Of a stretch of 64,000 nucleotides of DNA, positions 1 to 12,837 are shown in pieces. Below the pieces are notes generated by a model, which did not search any database, was not told where the DNA came from, and saw only the letters and a program-made list of their open reading frames with translations. The stretch comes from Plazaster borealis (Eukaryota > Echinodermata > Asteroidea > Forcipulatida > Labidiasteridae): the NCBI GenBank assembly GCA_021014325.1, contig JAJGQC010000613.1:62001-126000 (forward strand), read 5' to 3'. Each line of letters opens with the position of its first letter. Position 1 is the first letter of the stretch. Made by a program: the position numbers and the translations under genes.

Positions 1-2537
1 TTTTAGGTCGGCATCCAATTCATGAGAAATATGGCTCTCCACCGGAAGATTCGTTTCTCGGAACTAGTAAGGGTGTGTAGACATCCGTACACAGTCTGAT
101 TTACTCTAATCTAATCATGTATTGGTTTAAGGGCACCACTCTTCGTGTCCTTATAAACAAGACACTTTACCATTATTGCCGTTTGTTGTGCAATGCACGT
201 ACAAGAAGGGATTTGCCCGGTATTTTTGGTAGTAGCTGCTGAATGCGCCAAGGTACCTCGTAAACTTCATTAATTACATAGTTACATAAACACGTCTTAT
301 AGCTCAAAACCGTAACAAAACCTGTCTGGAAATAAATAATCAAAGACGCTTTGAGACGCCCGTAGATAAAGCGCTTCATAACACACCTCTTGTTGGTTCT
401 GTATTATGGTTGACTGAAACTCGGTCACTTGACGTTAACTTATTTTGGCTTGTGCATAAAATTTGCGCCACCGTGAACTAGACGCGCGTCAAAACATCAC
501 GCGCGCATAATTTACGGGGAAAAGTTCCCGAAGCGGCAATATACATACGTGTTTTGACTGGTTACATGGCCCTCTCATGATGTCAATAGTGAAAAGCAAC
601 TTTAAAAAACTGAATGTGTGAAACCAAAAGTGTTCCCTTTGTTGAATTACTAGTGTTATGTTATTATTATTATTATTATTATTATTTATTATTATTTGAT
701 ATTGAGTTATTTGTTGAATTAAAACTATTTAATTATAAAACACTGAAGATTTATTTTCTTAGTTCATATTTTAGACCGAGATGTGTTATAAAACACATAT
801 GGACTGGCATATTTCAGTCATTAGTACACGCCCCCCCCCCCCGGAATGTGATTGACCAAAAGAGGGAACCATCGGCCTCGGGAAATAGGTCCCTATTGTG
901 GTCACTCACGGTCCCTAAGAGCGATAGACGTGCTCGAGTGACCTCATTGCCAGTCCATATGTGTATAATATAAAATATAGTTAGTATTATTATAATTGAT
1001 ACAACAAAAATACCCAGTCAGTTTCCCTTGTGGTTTATAACATGATATGATAATGGTTAATACTGGTTTGTATTATTAATGTGTTTAACATTCGTACTGT
1101 AACATACAGTTATTATTATTATGTTTGATAAACAAAGTTACGTAGTCAGTTTCCCTGGTGGTTTATAACATGATATTATTTGGAATTATTAGTAAGTTGT
1201 GTTAATAATTCAGACTGTAACCTACGTGAATGGCAAATACAGGAATAAGCATCCATTTTAGGGTAATGACAATTCATTTGAAAAACAATGCACTATTATT
1301 TCGCTTTCCTTTAACTGCGTGACTCCGTCAAAAAAAACTCACACACTAACACCTACAGGTACTTTTTAAGTGTACGTTTTGATATTGCGTGTAAAACATA
1401 TTTTTGGAGAACACAATCACGTTTAAACCGCCCAGACTATTACATCTAGACCCTTGTCACTAATATAAATAAATTCTAGCCACTTTTCCTTTGAAATTAG
1501 CCCACATGTGTCTCTGTTTATAGTTTATACCACTTTACTCTCCGTTTGCCTCTGAAACTCATGAAATTAGCACCTATGTTTGTTTAGCAAGAACATCATC
1601 TATTTCAACTTCCCTTGGGGTCTAACTAATCCTTGCAACCATTCTACCCCCAAATAAACAACCAGGGCAGTGCAGGCCCTGTACACTTCTAAACTAAAAG
1701 CCATCTGGAAACCAAATGGTTTACTTCTCCTAGTAGTGACTATTAGGTCAAATGCTAGGTAATTGCTGTACCATTCCTTTGGGAAAACCAATTCTTATGG
1801 GGAAAACCAGGTCATTGATTGATTTATTTAGTGAAAAACAACCCCGATGGTAACACGACAATTGGCATGCTATTTGGATAGGTGTAGTGAGGGAACTTTG
1901 ATTTTGTTTAGAATAAAAAAGAAAAGGAAAAAGGAGTACTGATTGTTTAATTAAAAACAGACACTTAAAAAGTACCGGATGGCACCTCGCAGGGTGTCTG
2001 TATATTATGAACATTTCGTCACTTTGGTTTTCTATATTTAAATTTGTACACCAAATACTCAGAGACATGTTGTTATTGTTGTAGAAACATGTTACATCTG
2101 GCATAGGCTGTTTAGGACTTACCTTATCAATAAAACATTTCAAGAAACTAATGTTTCCTTGATGTTATTTTATACATTATTATTATTGTTAATATTCAAT
2201 TGTTTCTTTTTAACTATGAACTTTTTTTGTAACACTGAGGGAAACAGTTCCTTTTTGATTATATTTTGTTTTTGTCATATCACTGTAGCGTAAAATTCAT
2301 TGATTAATCTGCTTGTAAATACTTAAACAAAACTACCCGTGAAGGAAACAAATAGCATGCAAGCAATAGCTTCAATGGAAGTAAATGATGAAGGGATTGA
2401 TAATATTTTTATTTTAAATACTGCAACAGTTTGTTGGGTTATTTTGAGTATCAATAAACCTATATGTTTTAATGGAAAGAGTAAAATAACCCAGAGTGAC
2501 TGTATTTTCTGAAGTCAAATTAATTACAAAGCATTGG
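1..2537. other. No gene seen; AT-rich flank
   Basis: I see no exon with credible coding content and flanking splice sites. The reading frames here are short, low in complexity and lack family resemblance. Contents are a TTA microsatellite near 660-700, a C run near 830-842, and a stretch at about 1655-1990 that is a divergent copy of a dispersed repeat also present at about 57515-57860. Confidence 0.6.
1655..1990 (+). repeat. Dispersed repeat, copy 1 of 2 (partner at 57.5 kb)
   Basis: Shares collinear blocks with 57515-57860, including AATAAACAACCAGGGCA near the start, a GCCATCTG..AAACCA..ATGGTT block, and a closing block that precedes a GTTTACAAAC-like stretch. Both copies lie in the same orientation and are well diverged, so this is an old interspersed repeat of unknown class. 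Confidence 0.55.
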
Positions 2538-2841
2538 TTCGAACCACCACTACATCCATCCACCACCCATACATCTTTGCCAACAAGAAAGCAACATCGT
2601 CCCAATCAACCACCAAGCGTCAAACCGTCCACATCAAAACATAACCCCATCAACCACCAAACACAACCACCATACAACCACGGCAACATCACCCCATAAA
2701 ACTACGAAGCCACCAAACATCGTCCCCAACAACTATCCAACGCCCATCCCACCCACCCATAGAACCACCCTTCATCAACCAATACACTCATCAACCGTTC
2801 AAAATCGAACATCACCCAACAACTACCCAAACAACTACCCT
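2538..2841. repeat. C/A-rich low-complexity tract
   Basis: About 300 bases dominated by CCA/ACCA/CAACCACC words with almost no G. It ends exactly at the left edge of the foldback element at 2842. No coding signature beyond the compositional bias. Confidence 0.6.
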
Positions 2842-4881
2842 TTGTGCGGCCCCTAAATGTAGCCCGAGCCCTAAATGTCGCCCGGACCTAAATGTAGCCA
2901 CAAACCTGTACCTAAATGTCGCCCGGACCTAAATGTAGCCCCAAACCTGTCCCTAAATGTCGCCCGGACCTAAATGTAGCCCCAATTCTGTACCTAAATG
3001 TCGCCCCGACCTAAATGTAGCCCCAAATATGTACCTAAATGTCGCCCCGACCTAGCTCATCATTGTAATGATAGCTACAATGAATGTTAAGGCGAGTTGT
3101 TTGACTTGTTTCAAACAAAAACATGTAAAACTAGACTTAAATTTTTGTTAAACAAAAACAAGGTGTTCGGCATGACGCTCAAATTTTGGATGTGGAACAC
3201 ATCCCATCCCAACTTTTTTTCAGTAACGTTTTGGTGCTGTGGACCCGTGATATGGCCATATTCCTGTACGCATTGCATTGTGCAATGCGCCGTGGTTGAT
3301 CAGTGATATATGGCTATTTTCCTGTACCTATGCATTGTGCACTGAGCACTGCGCCGTGGTTGATCTGGGATATGGGTATACTCCTCCTGTACCCCATTCA
3401 TTGCATTGTGCAACACTGAGCATACACCGCGTCGTGGTTGATCCGGAATATGGCTATTTTCCTGTACCTATATATTGCAATGTGCACTGAGCACTGAGCA
3501 CAGCGCCGTGGTTGATACGGGAAATGGCCATATTCCTGTACCGATTGCTTGTGCACAGTGTATGGGGACTCCGCGTCTAAGAATATGCCCATGTAGCGGG
3601 TTCAACTGGCTCAATAGGCTGTGTACAAAATAGCCACATCGGAAATCACCCATATCCTGGGACAACACGGCAATTTTATGGAGGGTTTCTAGCGATATTT
3701 TGGAAATATGACTAAATAGAGATGTGGGTTTTTTTTTTTTTTTTTTTTTTTGGGGGGGGGGGGTGGGGATTAAAAGCGAAAAGATGTTTTTGAGGCTTTT
3801 TAGGTTCCTAACATCTGTTTTATGAACTTAAAAAAATTAAATAATAATTAACGGAAGTAAAGGACATAGGGGGTCACACTTTGTGTACGATTTTAAAAAT
3901 TCCTCAGGGTCTTTCACATGGTCCAAATATCTTGTGTGTAGCAATTATGGTTCTCCAGATATGATTGATCTAAATATTAAACATTGATTTAATGTTATGA
4001 CGTCATCGATGACGTCATCATCCCGAAAACCTTTGCGGTTTCATCGACATACTAGGTACATGGTTTGCTTAAAGTCCCAACCTTTTTTTGGTTCACGAGA
4101 TATGATTTTTGCACACACAGAATGTAAATATACCTGAACGGTGGTCAGCATCAATTCAAATCCGACAGAATAGAAATCATACCATGATCAAATGAATAAT
4201 CTTTTTGTGTAAGTTTAAAAAAAACTTGGCAAGTTTACGCATGAAACATATCAACATAATTAAGACGAAATTACTACATATACCGGAAAGAGTCTTGAAA
4301 CCGCAGCATCCAGAGTGTTCAAATTGTTATTTGGGGGGTGGGGTAGGGGGAGTTCGGTAGCGATGTCGAACAATGGAAACAACGCAATCGGCTTGTTCCT
4401 CAGTAAAAGTTTGAAGTAAATCTTACCTCCATGCTAAACTGAACATCCACAGACTTCCTACGACGAATATCTAGTAATAGGTTCATGTTTGTGGCTAAGA
4501 ACAAACAATTATAAGAACGCAAACTTTTACAGCCCGTTTCCCCACCCAATTTTTTTTTAAAATAATAATAATACAAAATAAATAAAATAAAATCACACTT
4601 TTACTTTAGGTACAACTTTGCGTCTACATTGGTCGGGGCGACATTTAGGTACATGTTTGGGGCTACATTTAGGTCCGGGCGACATTTAGGTACAGGTTTG
4701 GGGCTACATTTAGGTCGGGGCGACATTTAAGTACAGGTTTGGGGCTACATTTAGGTCCGGGCGACATTTAGGTACAGGTTTGGGGCTACATTTAGGTCCG
4801 GGCGACATTTAGGTACAGGTTTGGGGCTACATTTAGGTCGGGCGACATTTAGGGCTCGGGCTACATTTAGGTGCCGCACAA
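2842..4881. mobile_element. Foldback transposon with tandem-repeat termini
   Basis: Both ends are arrays of the same roughly 42-bp unit (CCTAAATGTAGCCCC / CCTAAATGTCGCCCG words), oriented outward as inverted repeats: 2842-3055 on the left, about 4626-4881 on the right. The extreme ends are TTGTGCGGC and its complement GCCGCACAA. The four bases CCCT occur immediately outside both ends (2838-2841 and 4882-4885), which fits a target-site duplication. No transposase is visible inside; the interior holds a second tandem repeat (3235-3670) and homopolymer tracts. This architecture is that of Foldback-type non-autonomous DNA elements. Confidence 0.75.
3235..3670 (+). repeat. Imperfect tandem repeat inside the foldback element
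   Basis: About five degenerate copies of an 80-95 bp unit built from GCGCCGTGGTTGAT, GATATGGCTAT and TTCCTGTACC words. The copies differ by indels, so the array is old. Overlapping short frames here are by-products of the repeat. Confidence 0.65.
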
Positions 4882-4885
4882 CCCT

Positions 4886-6298
4886 TCCCCAACTACACAG
4901 CCGCCATTATGTATGGTCGTATCTCTTAACCTAGTTTTCATCGTGTGTGATCGTGCGGCATCTTTAATCTTGAACATGAACATTTTGATAACAAGCGCAT
5001 TTACTAACTGATTTCCCGTTGCATTTGATACAAGGCTAGGTTTTCCACCCATATAATTCCATTTAAAATGTAATTAGATGTTTGTTGTATATCCTCCCCT
5101 CACTGAGTTGAACCATTATGTCACAGTGGGGAAACTACAGAGGAAAACTACACAACACAAAAGCATTTTTTTGCCTTGGGGAGTTTGTGACAAACCATGC
5201 ATGACTTTGAAAACCCTTTTGAAACTCGAGTTGGTGTAGTACACTTTACATGTCTGCCTCACAAGTGTGTTTATTGTGGCGACTTTTAAATTTGACCTTA
5301 TTTGGAACAACTTGTTTCCTTAAATCACGCGGACTACATTGGTAAGGCCAGTAGTCGTACTTTATTCAACCCAACATATACATTTAAAAAAATAACAAAA
5401 TTCTGAAAGTGTAAGCTCAATTTTTCATCTAAGTCACGACAAAAAAATAATTTTAAAAACTTAGAAAAAAACAAATAATAACAACAACAATTCAATTGTT
5501 CACTGTGTTCAAACACCGGGTTTTTGAACTGGCGAGATCCTAACTTGTTTTCCAACTTGATTTATTTGATTTGTTTTATTTAATATAATTGTTTATTTTA
5601 TTTTGTTAACTAATTATAAGTTATGTTTAAACTTGCTTTTTTTTTTTTTTTTTTTTTTTTTGCCAATTCTTACCAATGTTTATATATGTACATGGTTCAG
5701 ATACATATTTCATATGCTGTGTTGTTTGATTTTTACTTTCTTCACTTTATCATTTTACTGAGAAGCAAATAGCAAATAAGTTTTACCTTTAAGGGAGAGA
5801 GAGAGTACAGGATTTTCAGTTATCACAAATATTTCGTCACCGACGCAACGAACTGACACACACCTGGCAAACGTTCTGTAGTAAAACTAGCAATCGAGAA
5901 TACGGCTTCTAAATTTGAAATATTTTCAAATCACCGATATCCTTTAAATTACTAGGTGCCATCCCTTGTCACCATCTGTATCAAATTATTGTATTGACAG
6001 CTGTTGTGATATTTGGAAACTAAAACAAACATACTAACACACAAACAAACAAACAAACTTGATAAATACCTGGCTGTTTGTAAATGGTTTACGTCCTAAG
6101 GTTTATGTTAGTTTGTGAAACCGAAATAAAAAGGAAAACAGACGTTTTCCGAAGTGATACAAAATGTATTACAAATTAGTGTGTATCACTTTGTAATAAG
6201 AGTGCCGGGCGCGCGCGCCACACAAGGTTTGTGTCAGTTCGTGAGAACCTGTTTGTTTTCTTTTGTTTTCTCTTCTCACAATAGGGTTTCGTGCATTA
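4886..6298. other. No gene seen
   Basis: Unique-looking AT-rich sequence with a T run at about 5637-5661 and a short GA microsatellite near 5795. I found no exon here, and no splice-bounded frame that joins the gene starting at 11627. Confidence 0.5.
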
Positions 6299-6860
6299 AA
6301 GGGGTGGTATACGTTTGGTAATTGGAACCCACTGTTTGTTTCAATGACATATAGTTCTAGATATATACCATAACCATGTATTTATGTCCCCCGTATTTCG
6401 GTGTTGCTAGATTATGTTTTTATGTGTGCAATTCTTAACTCATATATTTTACCTTGTAATGCCACATAATTCAGCTTTGTGCTACCAGATGTTTTTTTAA
6501 TAAAAATTAATGAATGAATGAATGAATAAAACTAACCTGCGAACAAATCATTTTATTTCAAAAGGTGGTAGCGTTTTTGAGATATTGCCGAAAAGCTGGA
6601 GCGGTAATGTCCACGCAGGAAGAATAATCTGCAATTTGAATACACAATCTGAGAAACATTACTGTCAGCAACGCATAGACTCAATTTTTTTTAGGTAAAG
6701 GGTGATATTTGTTTCCACAACCGCAGTACATCGAAGTGAAAAGTTTCTCAAAATGCATTTGACTATCCAAAGCTGCTGTACTTATTACCAAGTGGATCTA
6801 TGTTGATAATATTTTTCAGAGTCATTACCAAACGTATACAAACCATTTAGCTAGTAAATG
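6299..6860 (-). repeat. Dispersed MITE-like repeat, minus-strand copy
   Basis: The block GGTGGTAGCGTTTTTGAGA, the stretch around TGGAGCGGTAATGTCCACGC and the block TCAAAATGCATTTGACTATCC recur in reverse complement at about 38320-38570 and 54950-55240. The outer parts carry GTATACGTTTGGTAAT and its inverse (CATTACCAAACGTATAC), suggesting terminal inverted repeats of a non-autonomous DNA element. Confidence 0.65.
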
Positions 6861-7245
6861 CAACTTGTGCGTCAGTTTGTAAAAACGAAAATTGTCAATT
6901 TCGTGCAAATGTTGCAGTGGATAAGTCTCTGAATTAAAATAAGTTCAACTCATAAAGCTTAGAATCTTCATGAAATTGAAAACTAAAATAAAGTTGTTTT
7001 GTACACATCGTGCTTGTTCCTTGGGTAAGTGACGATTTATCGTCCCGATCTGTAAACTCATTGACGAAAAGATTACCCAGTGTCGATCTCGGGGAAGGGA
7101 GGGGGGGGTTCATAAACTTACAATTAGGGAATGGGGGGGGCAAATACAAATCTGAATTTAATTGTGTACTGCTTGAAAAGCATTGACTTACCACAATGAC
7201 GGACTTACACCAGCTTTATTCTTGAGCCGGGGTAACGCAAACATT

Positions 7246-7445
7246 TGGGGTGTGGGGTTCACAAGGGACATGTTGCCTTGGATTGGGCGATTTGGGCTAT
7301 GAAAGCGTTCGTTATGAAATGAATTGTAATTAATGGTTGGAAATAATGTTTTAAAATTAGAATATAATGGTCTACACAAAATATGCCCCAACATTGGGTG
7401 GTTTTCCTTTTACTTCGTGAACTAACACGGTCCGCCCTTATGTGG
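7246..7445 (+). repeat. Half copy of the palindromic MITE found at 58.06 kb
   Basis: Starts with AAGGGACATGTTGCCTTGG and runs through GTGGTTTTCCTTTTACTTCG and AACACGGTC to a GTGGTGTCAAAAATT centre, matching the left arm of the complete palindromic element at 58061-58439. The second arm is missing. Confidence 0.65.
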
Positions 7446-9480
7446 TGTCAAAAATTCGTGCTGTATTTAGGAGAAAGAAGAGATAAGTGTACAATCGTAT
7501 CCCGTAAGTTGGGGGTTATGCGAACATTTGGGGTATGGGGTTAAATTCTAATTTCTGTCAGTGGACAAATGAAGAGGGAATGGGGGTAACACAAAAAAGT
7601 AACGATGTGAGGCGCGCCCCTCCTCTACCCCTCTCCAAATAGTATGTTATCGACTTAAAACAAATAAATATCCGTCGTTAAAAACGGGTTTTAATGTTTT
7701 TCTAACAACAGACCACAATTGTTGGCGGGCACAACTTGCTGCTCATTGGACGCCGCTTGATCGCCCGATCCCCAAAACCGGAAGTTATTCCTGGCCTGTC
7801 CGCAGACAGGCCAGATCAAAAACACCAAGTGCCTAGGGCAGTGCAAAAACAAAACCGGCTGGTTCCTCCGTTGAGTAGGATGCATTTGATCAGCTATGTA
7901 ATAAATGATTTATAAAACACATTTGCAACCATATTAATTTCATAACAAACGATTTTATTGCTAAAAGCGCCCAATCCGAAGGCAACATGTCTCTTTAAGT
8001 AGGGTATAATTGCATCAACCAATGACGGTGCCGCTTCCTTGCACATGACACACGACAAAGGGCTTTGAAAATGTATTGGCAGGTATCGTGAGTTGGCTGA
8101 ACAATCCTTTGCTATACATAAAAACCCTGAATAAATTTCCATAAAAGGCAGCGATCGAATTGTTTCCATAGAATGTAGGGCTTTTGAGCTGAGAAGTGTA
8201 CTATTAGTCTATGGTATTGTGAAAAGGGGGTCAACGTAATCTGTGTTTTGCTTCAAGCGTTTTATCAAAGTCTTCAAGCTTTTGAAAGCTGTCTGTCAAT
8301 TTTGTTTACCTCTAAAAACGTTCGGGGTATTTTGTTCATGTTCAATGGGTATATGTCGAACTTGTCTCGAGTTTCGAGACTGCTGTGCTTTTAATGGCGT
8401 CAGGCGGCTTTCGGTTGTTGCTGGCTGTTAGTGCACATGGTAGAGTTATAGCTCTTTGGACATACTATATGGTGTGTTTCCTGTTCTCCAATCAAAGCTT
8501 GTCCATCGAAAACGAGACTTGATTGGCAAATTGACTGGCACATATTTGTAATCATTATAATCAGCTTTCTTCCTCAGAGATCGTTGCAAAATTTTATAAC
8601 AACATGAACATATTGCGGAAATATTGTGTTTACAAATGAGGGATTTATTTTTTTTTTTAAATGTTGTTTTGCCTCGTTTTCTGTGTTTGTTTTTGTTTCT
8701 TATACCATATTAATGGTTTGTTTTTAAATTTATAGTAAATGCTTAACAGAGCGTGCATAACAATATTGATTAAATTAAAACTATAATTATTATCAGATTT
8801 GCACATAATTTACATGGTATGAAGATGGCCATGGTGGAAGACTTCCCTTGTCAAATGATTGCTTAAAAGTAGGGTCATAGATCGGTAAATACTTAATACT
8901 TACAAACAATTAATGAACATAAACACTTACATGGTGACAGGCACTGAAAGGGTTCACTTCAAAGAAATATGGTTTGGATAATTATTAACCCTAAAACGAA
9001 TGAATCTGAGAAACAATTAATGTCCAATTGCGAATGCTGCAGTCAGAGATACGGTTGGTACCCGCTGTCACCTCGGTAAACGTGTGAATTCGACGTGCTT
9101 GTGAGATTACCGTGACTGTTTGTTGCTGTTTTCTCAACAAGTAGACACTGTGCTCGGATGAAACTTGTCTTGTATCTAGCTTTATTTTATTTTATTTTTT
9201 TATTTTAATTCTTTGGACAATACAATATACAAGCAAAGGCCGTCCAGGGAAGGGCAAAAGTAAAAAAAGCTGTTATCAAAGAAGATGTGCCCTCCCAGAC
9301 CTTGCTCATTTAAAAGGATAAAACTATACACATTTTGTTCACAGAATTCTAAAATTGCAGTAAAAAGTAAACAAAAGAGGGCAAGCAAAAGAGTAACTAA
9401 AATACAAATATACAAAAAAACAAAACTAAGACCCCCGATAGTCAAGAAAACACAGACCAGACGAACTGATTTAAAAATCA
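7446..9480. other. No gene seen
   Basis: Frames are short and lack conserved motifs. A small inverted repeat (CTGGCCTGTC / GACAGGCCAG at about 7792-7813) is present. I found nothing here to annotate as a gene. Confidence 0.5.
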
Positions 9481-9525
9481 TATAAATATATATATATATG
9501 ATTTTGGGTTGAACAAAGAAAAATT

Positions 9526-9597
9526 GACTAGAGTGGGATTTGAACCAACGACCTCCGGTTTAACGTGCCGGCGCTCTACCAACTGAGCTATCTACCC
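9526..9597 (-). tRNA. tRNA-Asn(GTT)-like, array copy a
   Basis: The 72-nt cloverleaf has a D arm and T arm with intact internal promoter boxes. The acceptor stem of this copy begins GGGTAGA instead of GGCTAGA, so pairing is slightly weakened. The loop has C at position 33 where real tRNAs have U, so it is probably a tRNA-derived repeat rather than a working tRNA. Confidence 0.45.
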
Positions 9598-9843
9598 TAT
9601 GTTGGCGGTCTCCCTATTTTGTCAATATCTTTGTTCGGGGGTGCCAGTCAGAAAGCCATTCAACCGCAAACTGCCGTGTAGCCAGGGATCACACCCATAC
9701 GATACAACCTGGGAAGCGGCAGCCGGGGATCACCTTAAGGGGATGCGACTTTTTATATATATATATCATATATCAAGTAATGGACCACAACGGAAACTGA
9801 CTGGGTAAATATTAAATGATTTGGGGTTGAACAAAGAAAAATT

Positions 9844-9915
9844 GACTAGAGTGGGAATTGAACCAACGACCTCCGGTTTAACGTGCCGGCGCTCTACCAA
9901 CTGAGCTATCTAGCC
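9844..9915 (-). tRNA. tRNA-Asn(GTT)-like, array copy b
   Basis: Same module as the neighbours with a full seven-pair acceptor stem (GGCTAGA/TCTAGTC). The B box carries GGTTCAATTCC because of a base change from the other copies. C33 and one broken pair in the anticodon stem argue for a tRNA-like repeat. Confidence 0.45.
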
Positions 9916-10160
9916 CTATGTTGGCGGTCTCCCTATTTTGTCAATATCTTTGTTCGGGGGGTGCCAGTCAGAAAGCCATTCAACCGCAAACTGCCGTGTA
10001 GCCAGGGATCACACCCATACGATACAACCTGGGAAGCGGCAGCCGGGGATCACCTTAAGGGGATGCGACTTTTTTTTATATATCATATATCAAGTAATGG
10101 ACCACAAGGGAAACTGACTGGGTAAATATTAAATGATTTGGGGTTGAACAAAGAAAAATT

Positions 10161-10232
10161 GACTAGAGTGGGATTTGAACCAACGACCTCCGGTTTAACG
10201 TGCCGGCGCTCTACCAACTGAGCTATCTAGCC
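10161..10232 (-). tRNA. tRNA-Asn(GTT)-like, array copy c
   Basis: Intact module identical to the consensus. Its spacer is cut off after about 55 bases by a TA tract, which ends the array. Confidence 0.45.
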
Positions 10233-10284
10233 CTATGTTGGCGGTCTCCCTATTTTGTCAATATCTTTGTTCGGGGGGTGCCAG

Positions 10285-10324
<40 letters not shown>

Positions 10325-10779
10325 TACAATATTACGCAACGCCAAAAAAAACATAGTATACAAAAGGAAAACGAGGACAACAACCAATCTATGACCCTAC
10401 CGGTTTTGAGAAATGAGCAAAACAAGATCCTGCGAGTTAAAAACCTGAAGTGTGAAGGCAGTGAAAACAGTTAAAGGGTTTGTTTGTTAATCTATGCGTT
10501 ATGGTGTTTTGTAATGTTTGTTCCTGGGTTTTTTGTGTGTGTGTTTTTTTTGTTTTTTTGGGGGGGGTTGAAGTCGGTTTTTAGGTTGGTTTCACACCTA
10601 TTTTCGACACCCCTGGTGTATTTTCCTATTCCTAAACCTAACCCTAACCATGACCATATCAAGTAACTCACTACGGGGGTTGTCTGAACATAGGGGTTTC
10701 GGAATATAGGGGTGTCGGAATATAGATCAGTAACCGTAAGGTATGTTTGTTTGTGTGTTTGTTTGTTGGGGATGTTTAA

Positions 10780-10925
10780 GCGTTTCATATAAAATGTCCA
10801 CCTGAGAACCAAAGAGGTCCACATAATGTAGGGAATTAGAACACTAGGTGGACTTACAAACGTCCATACCGTGTTTGTTTTTTAAGTGAACAGAACAAAG
10901 GGATGCCCACAAAGTGTATGCATAA
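10780..10925 (+). repeat. Dispersed repeat, copy 1 (partner at 54.53 kb)
   Basis: Contains GTCCACCTGAGAACC, AGAGGTCC, AATGTAGGGA, TGGACTTACA and AAGTG.ACAGAACAAAG.GATG in the same order as 54530-54690. Low copy, diverged, class unknown. Confidence 0.5.
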
Positions 10926-11626
10926 CAGAGCTGGGTGTTTTGAGGGGTGTTTATTTTAGAATTTGTTTGGTTTGGTCTTTCCTCGTGACTGGGATGACTG
11001 ATTGAGCATTAGCATAATTGGTTATTTCGTGCGTTTGTTTTGTTACACAAAATACATATACTGATGCTGGTCATTGTGAGTGCTCTAAATTTATAGTACA
11101 TGATGTCATTGCCATGGTCTCTAAATGGTGCAATTTGTTGTTACCGTTGCACCGAAAGGGGAAGTAAGAGGGGAAATTCCCTCGCATTCAAACCTTGGCA
11201 AAAAAAATACGCGGTCAACCATGCCTTCCCTTTGTGTCCCCCTCCGTTCGCAACAATGATCTTTTGTCATTCAAATCCCTCAACCAAATCCACAGAACTT
11301 GACTTTGGTTCTCCTGTCTGAAAGCGGGATCGTATGACGTTATCAGTACTACATTACAAGGGAAGTGTGATCTGTCTATACATTAATCGACTACACAGCC
11401 ACCAGTTTATGTGAAATAATGCTCAGAGACATACTCTCTACAGACCCAGGGAATATGGCTGACTTGACGTGACGTTACAAACCAACTTTCCCCCCACTGA
11501 AGTCGCGATTGTACGCTTCAATGTTCATCAAATTTCCACCAGTTGAGAAGCATTCATGTTAAGCCCATCTGGTGATATATCGTGGAGAACAACATGTTTC
11601 TTTGCATGTGAAGTGGTTGGTCTCCA

Positions 11627-11714
11627 ATGGCGTCATGCAAAGTGAACTCCATTATTCTCTTGTTTGTGGTTGTTGTGCGCATGTCATGTTGTGATGCGCA
11701 GAAGAACAACTCTG
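11627..11714 (+). CDS. Exon 1: initiator Met and signal peptide
   Basis: Starts at ATG with G at +4; a short upstream ATG (11594) hits a stop after five codons. It encodes 29 residues and one base. The hydrophobic core IILLFVVVV lies at residues 9-17 and a plausible signal-peptidase site follows CCDA (residue 24). The donor is G|GTAAGT. Its phase-1 end fits the x|CC start of exon 2 exactly, which is the main reason for pairing the two. The transcription start is not identified. Confidence 0.75.
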
Positions 11715-12299
11715 GTAAGTTTTCCTGAAAATAGCGTATAACCATTGGTATAAATTATTTTGTCTGAACAAAATATATTTCCGTGAGCTTGCTTATGTTA
11801 TAAATCGTCTCCAACGAAGATCGTCACATGATGTTCTCCCCATCACACCGACAATTTATTGCAGATTCATTGAGATAATATCCCATTTTAAAACAGTTGA
11901 GGGGTAGCGGGATAATTGAACGGCCTGCTGTAACTAAACAGGTAATTTCTCGATTCCACCGGAATCAATCAAACTGTCTCTTGAAGACGACCAGAGCACA
12001 CGAAACGAAACGTCGAGTGTTACACCAACGGTTCTTTAAAGAACCTTTAAAGTCACAATGGTTGTCGCCGAATTTCGAGATTATTTTCAGGCGTTCGAAG
12101 TCTAAAAACTCTATTTTCGTTTTTCAAAATAGGTCCTGGAAATTGTTGTTGAGTTTTTCTTTTGAAACTTATCAATTTAAAGTATAGTTGGACCATTATG
12201 TTTAGTTTTCGTGGATTTTTCTACTTTCAATTAAAGAAAATGCATTATTAACCTCAAGGGTTGGGTAAAAAACTTGACTATTTTTAAAACGCAGATATT

Positions 12300-12307
12300 C
12301 TTCTTTC

Positions 12308-12388
<81 letters not shown>

Positions 12389-12440
12389 TGTTTGTTTGTT
12401 TTTGTTTTGTTTTTGTTTGTTTTTTTGGGGGGGGCTGTGC
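12300..12440. repeat. (GTT)n microsatellite in intron 1
   Basis: About 26 consecutive GTT triplets from 12309 followed by GT-rich sequence and a G run. Long poly-Val, poly-Leu or poly-Thr frames here come only from the repeat. Confidence 0.9.
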
Positions 12441-12643
12441 CTTCATATTCACTACCTTATGGAGACCGAGAACAAAACAGAAAAGGGAAAACAAAAGGTC
12501 TCCATAGGGGAATTCTAAAGACTTGGGTGCTCCACAAGGAATTTTGTGTACAAAGTCTATGGGAGGTTCTTAGCTACAGGGACAAAGGAAAGAACAAAAG
12601 ATGTCTCCACAGGGATGTAAAAAATATAATGTGTGTGGTTTTG

Positions 12644-12668
12644 TGTGTGTGTGTGTGTGTGTGTGTGG
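12644..12668. repeat. (GT)n microsatellite in intron 1
   Basis: About twelve GT dinucleotides. A second GT tract followed by four-base GGTT repeats lies at about 12836-12883, shortly before exon 2. Confidence 0.85.
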
Positions 12669-12669
12669 G

Positions 12670-12837
12670 CATGTGGACACACGGAAGGGCATATGTGGGG
12701 TCCTGACAACAATGGAACAATTGACCCCACAAGGTCATTTCAATAGGAACAATTGGGCCCCACAAGGGAATTCTTCAGAAAAGGGAATAATAGAACAACA
12801 ATAGCAGTACCCCACAAACCGGATCCGTAAGGATGGG
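12670..12837 (+). repeat. Dispersed repeat, inverted partner at 56.54 kb
   Basis: Blocks such as GGGTCCTGACAACAATGGA, GGTCATTTCAATAGGAACA, CCCCACAAGGGAATTCTTC and CAAACCGGATCCGTAAGGAT recur as the reverse complement at about 56540-56732 with few changes. The two copies are therefore members of one recent interspersed family. Confidence 0.8.

Larger units (their letters stand above)
9484..10325 (-). repeat. Tandem array of three tRNA-like units (minus strand)
   Basis: Three head-to-tail copies with a period of 317-318 bases. Each has a tRNA-like module read on the minus strand plus a conserved spacer (CATTCAACCGCAAACTGCC, ATCACCTTAAGG blocks). The array is bounded by TA dinucleotide tracts at about 9484-9500 and 10288-10320. 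The same unit forms a seven-copy array on the other strand at 15646-17745. Confidence 0.85.

Noticed and set aside
3278..3592. Overlapping cysteine-rich frames on both strands
   Set aside because: They are products of the tandem repeat inside the foldback element.
10618..10650. Telomere-like CCTAAACCTAACCCTAACC
   Set aside because: Only about three repeats, too short for an interstitial telomere and not flanked by chromosome-end sequence.
12274..12706. Long Val, Leu and Thr runs in three frames
   Set aside because: They come only from the (GTT)n microsatellite.
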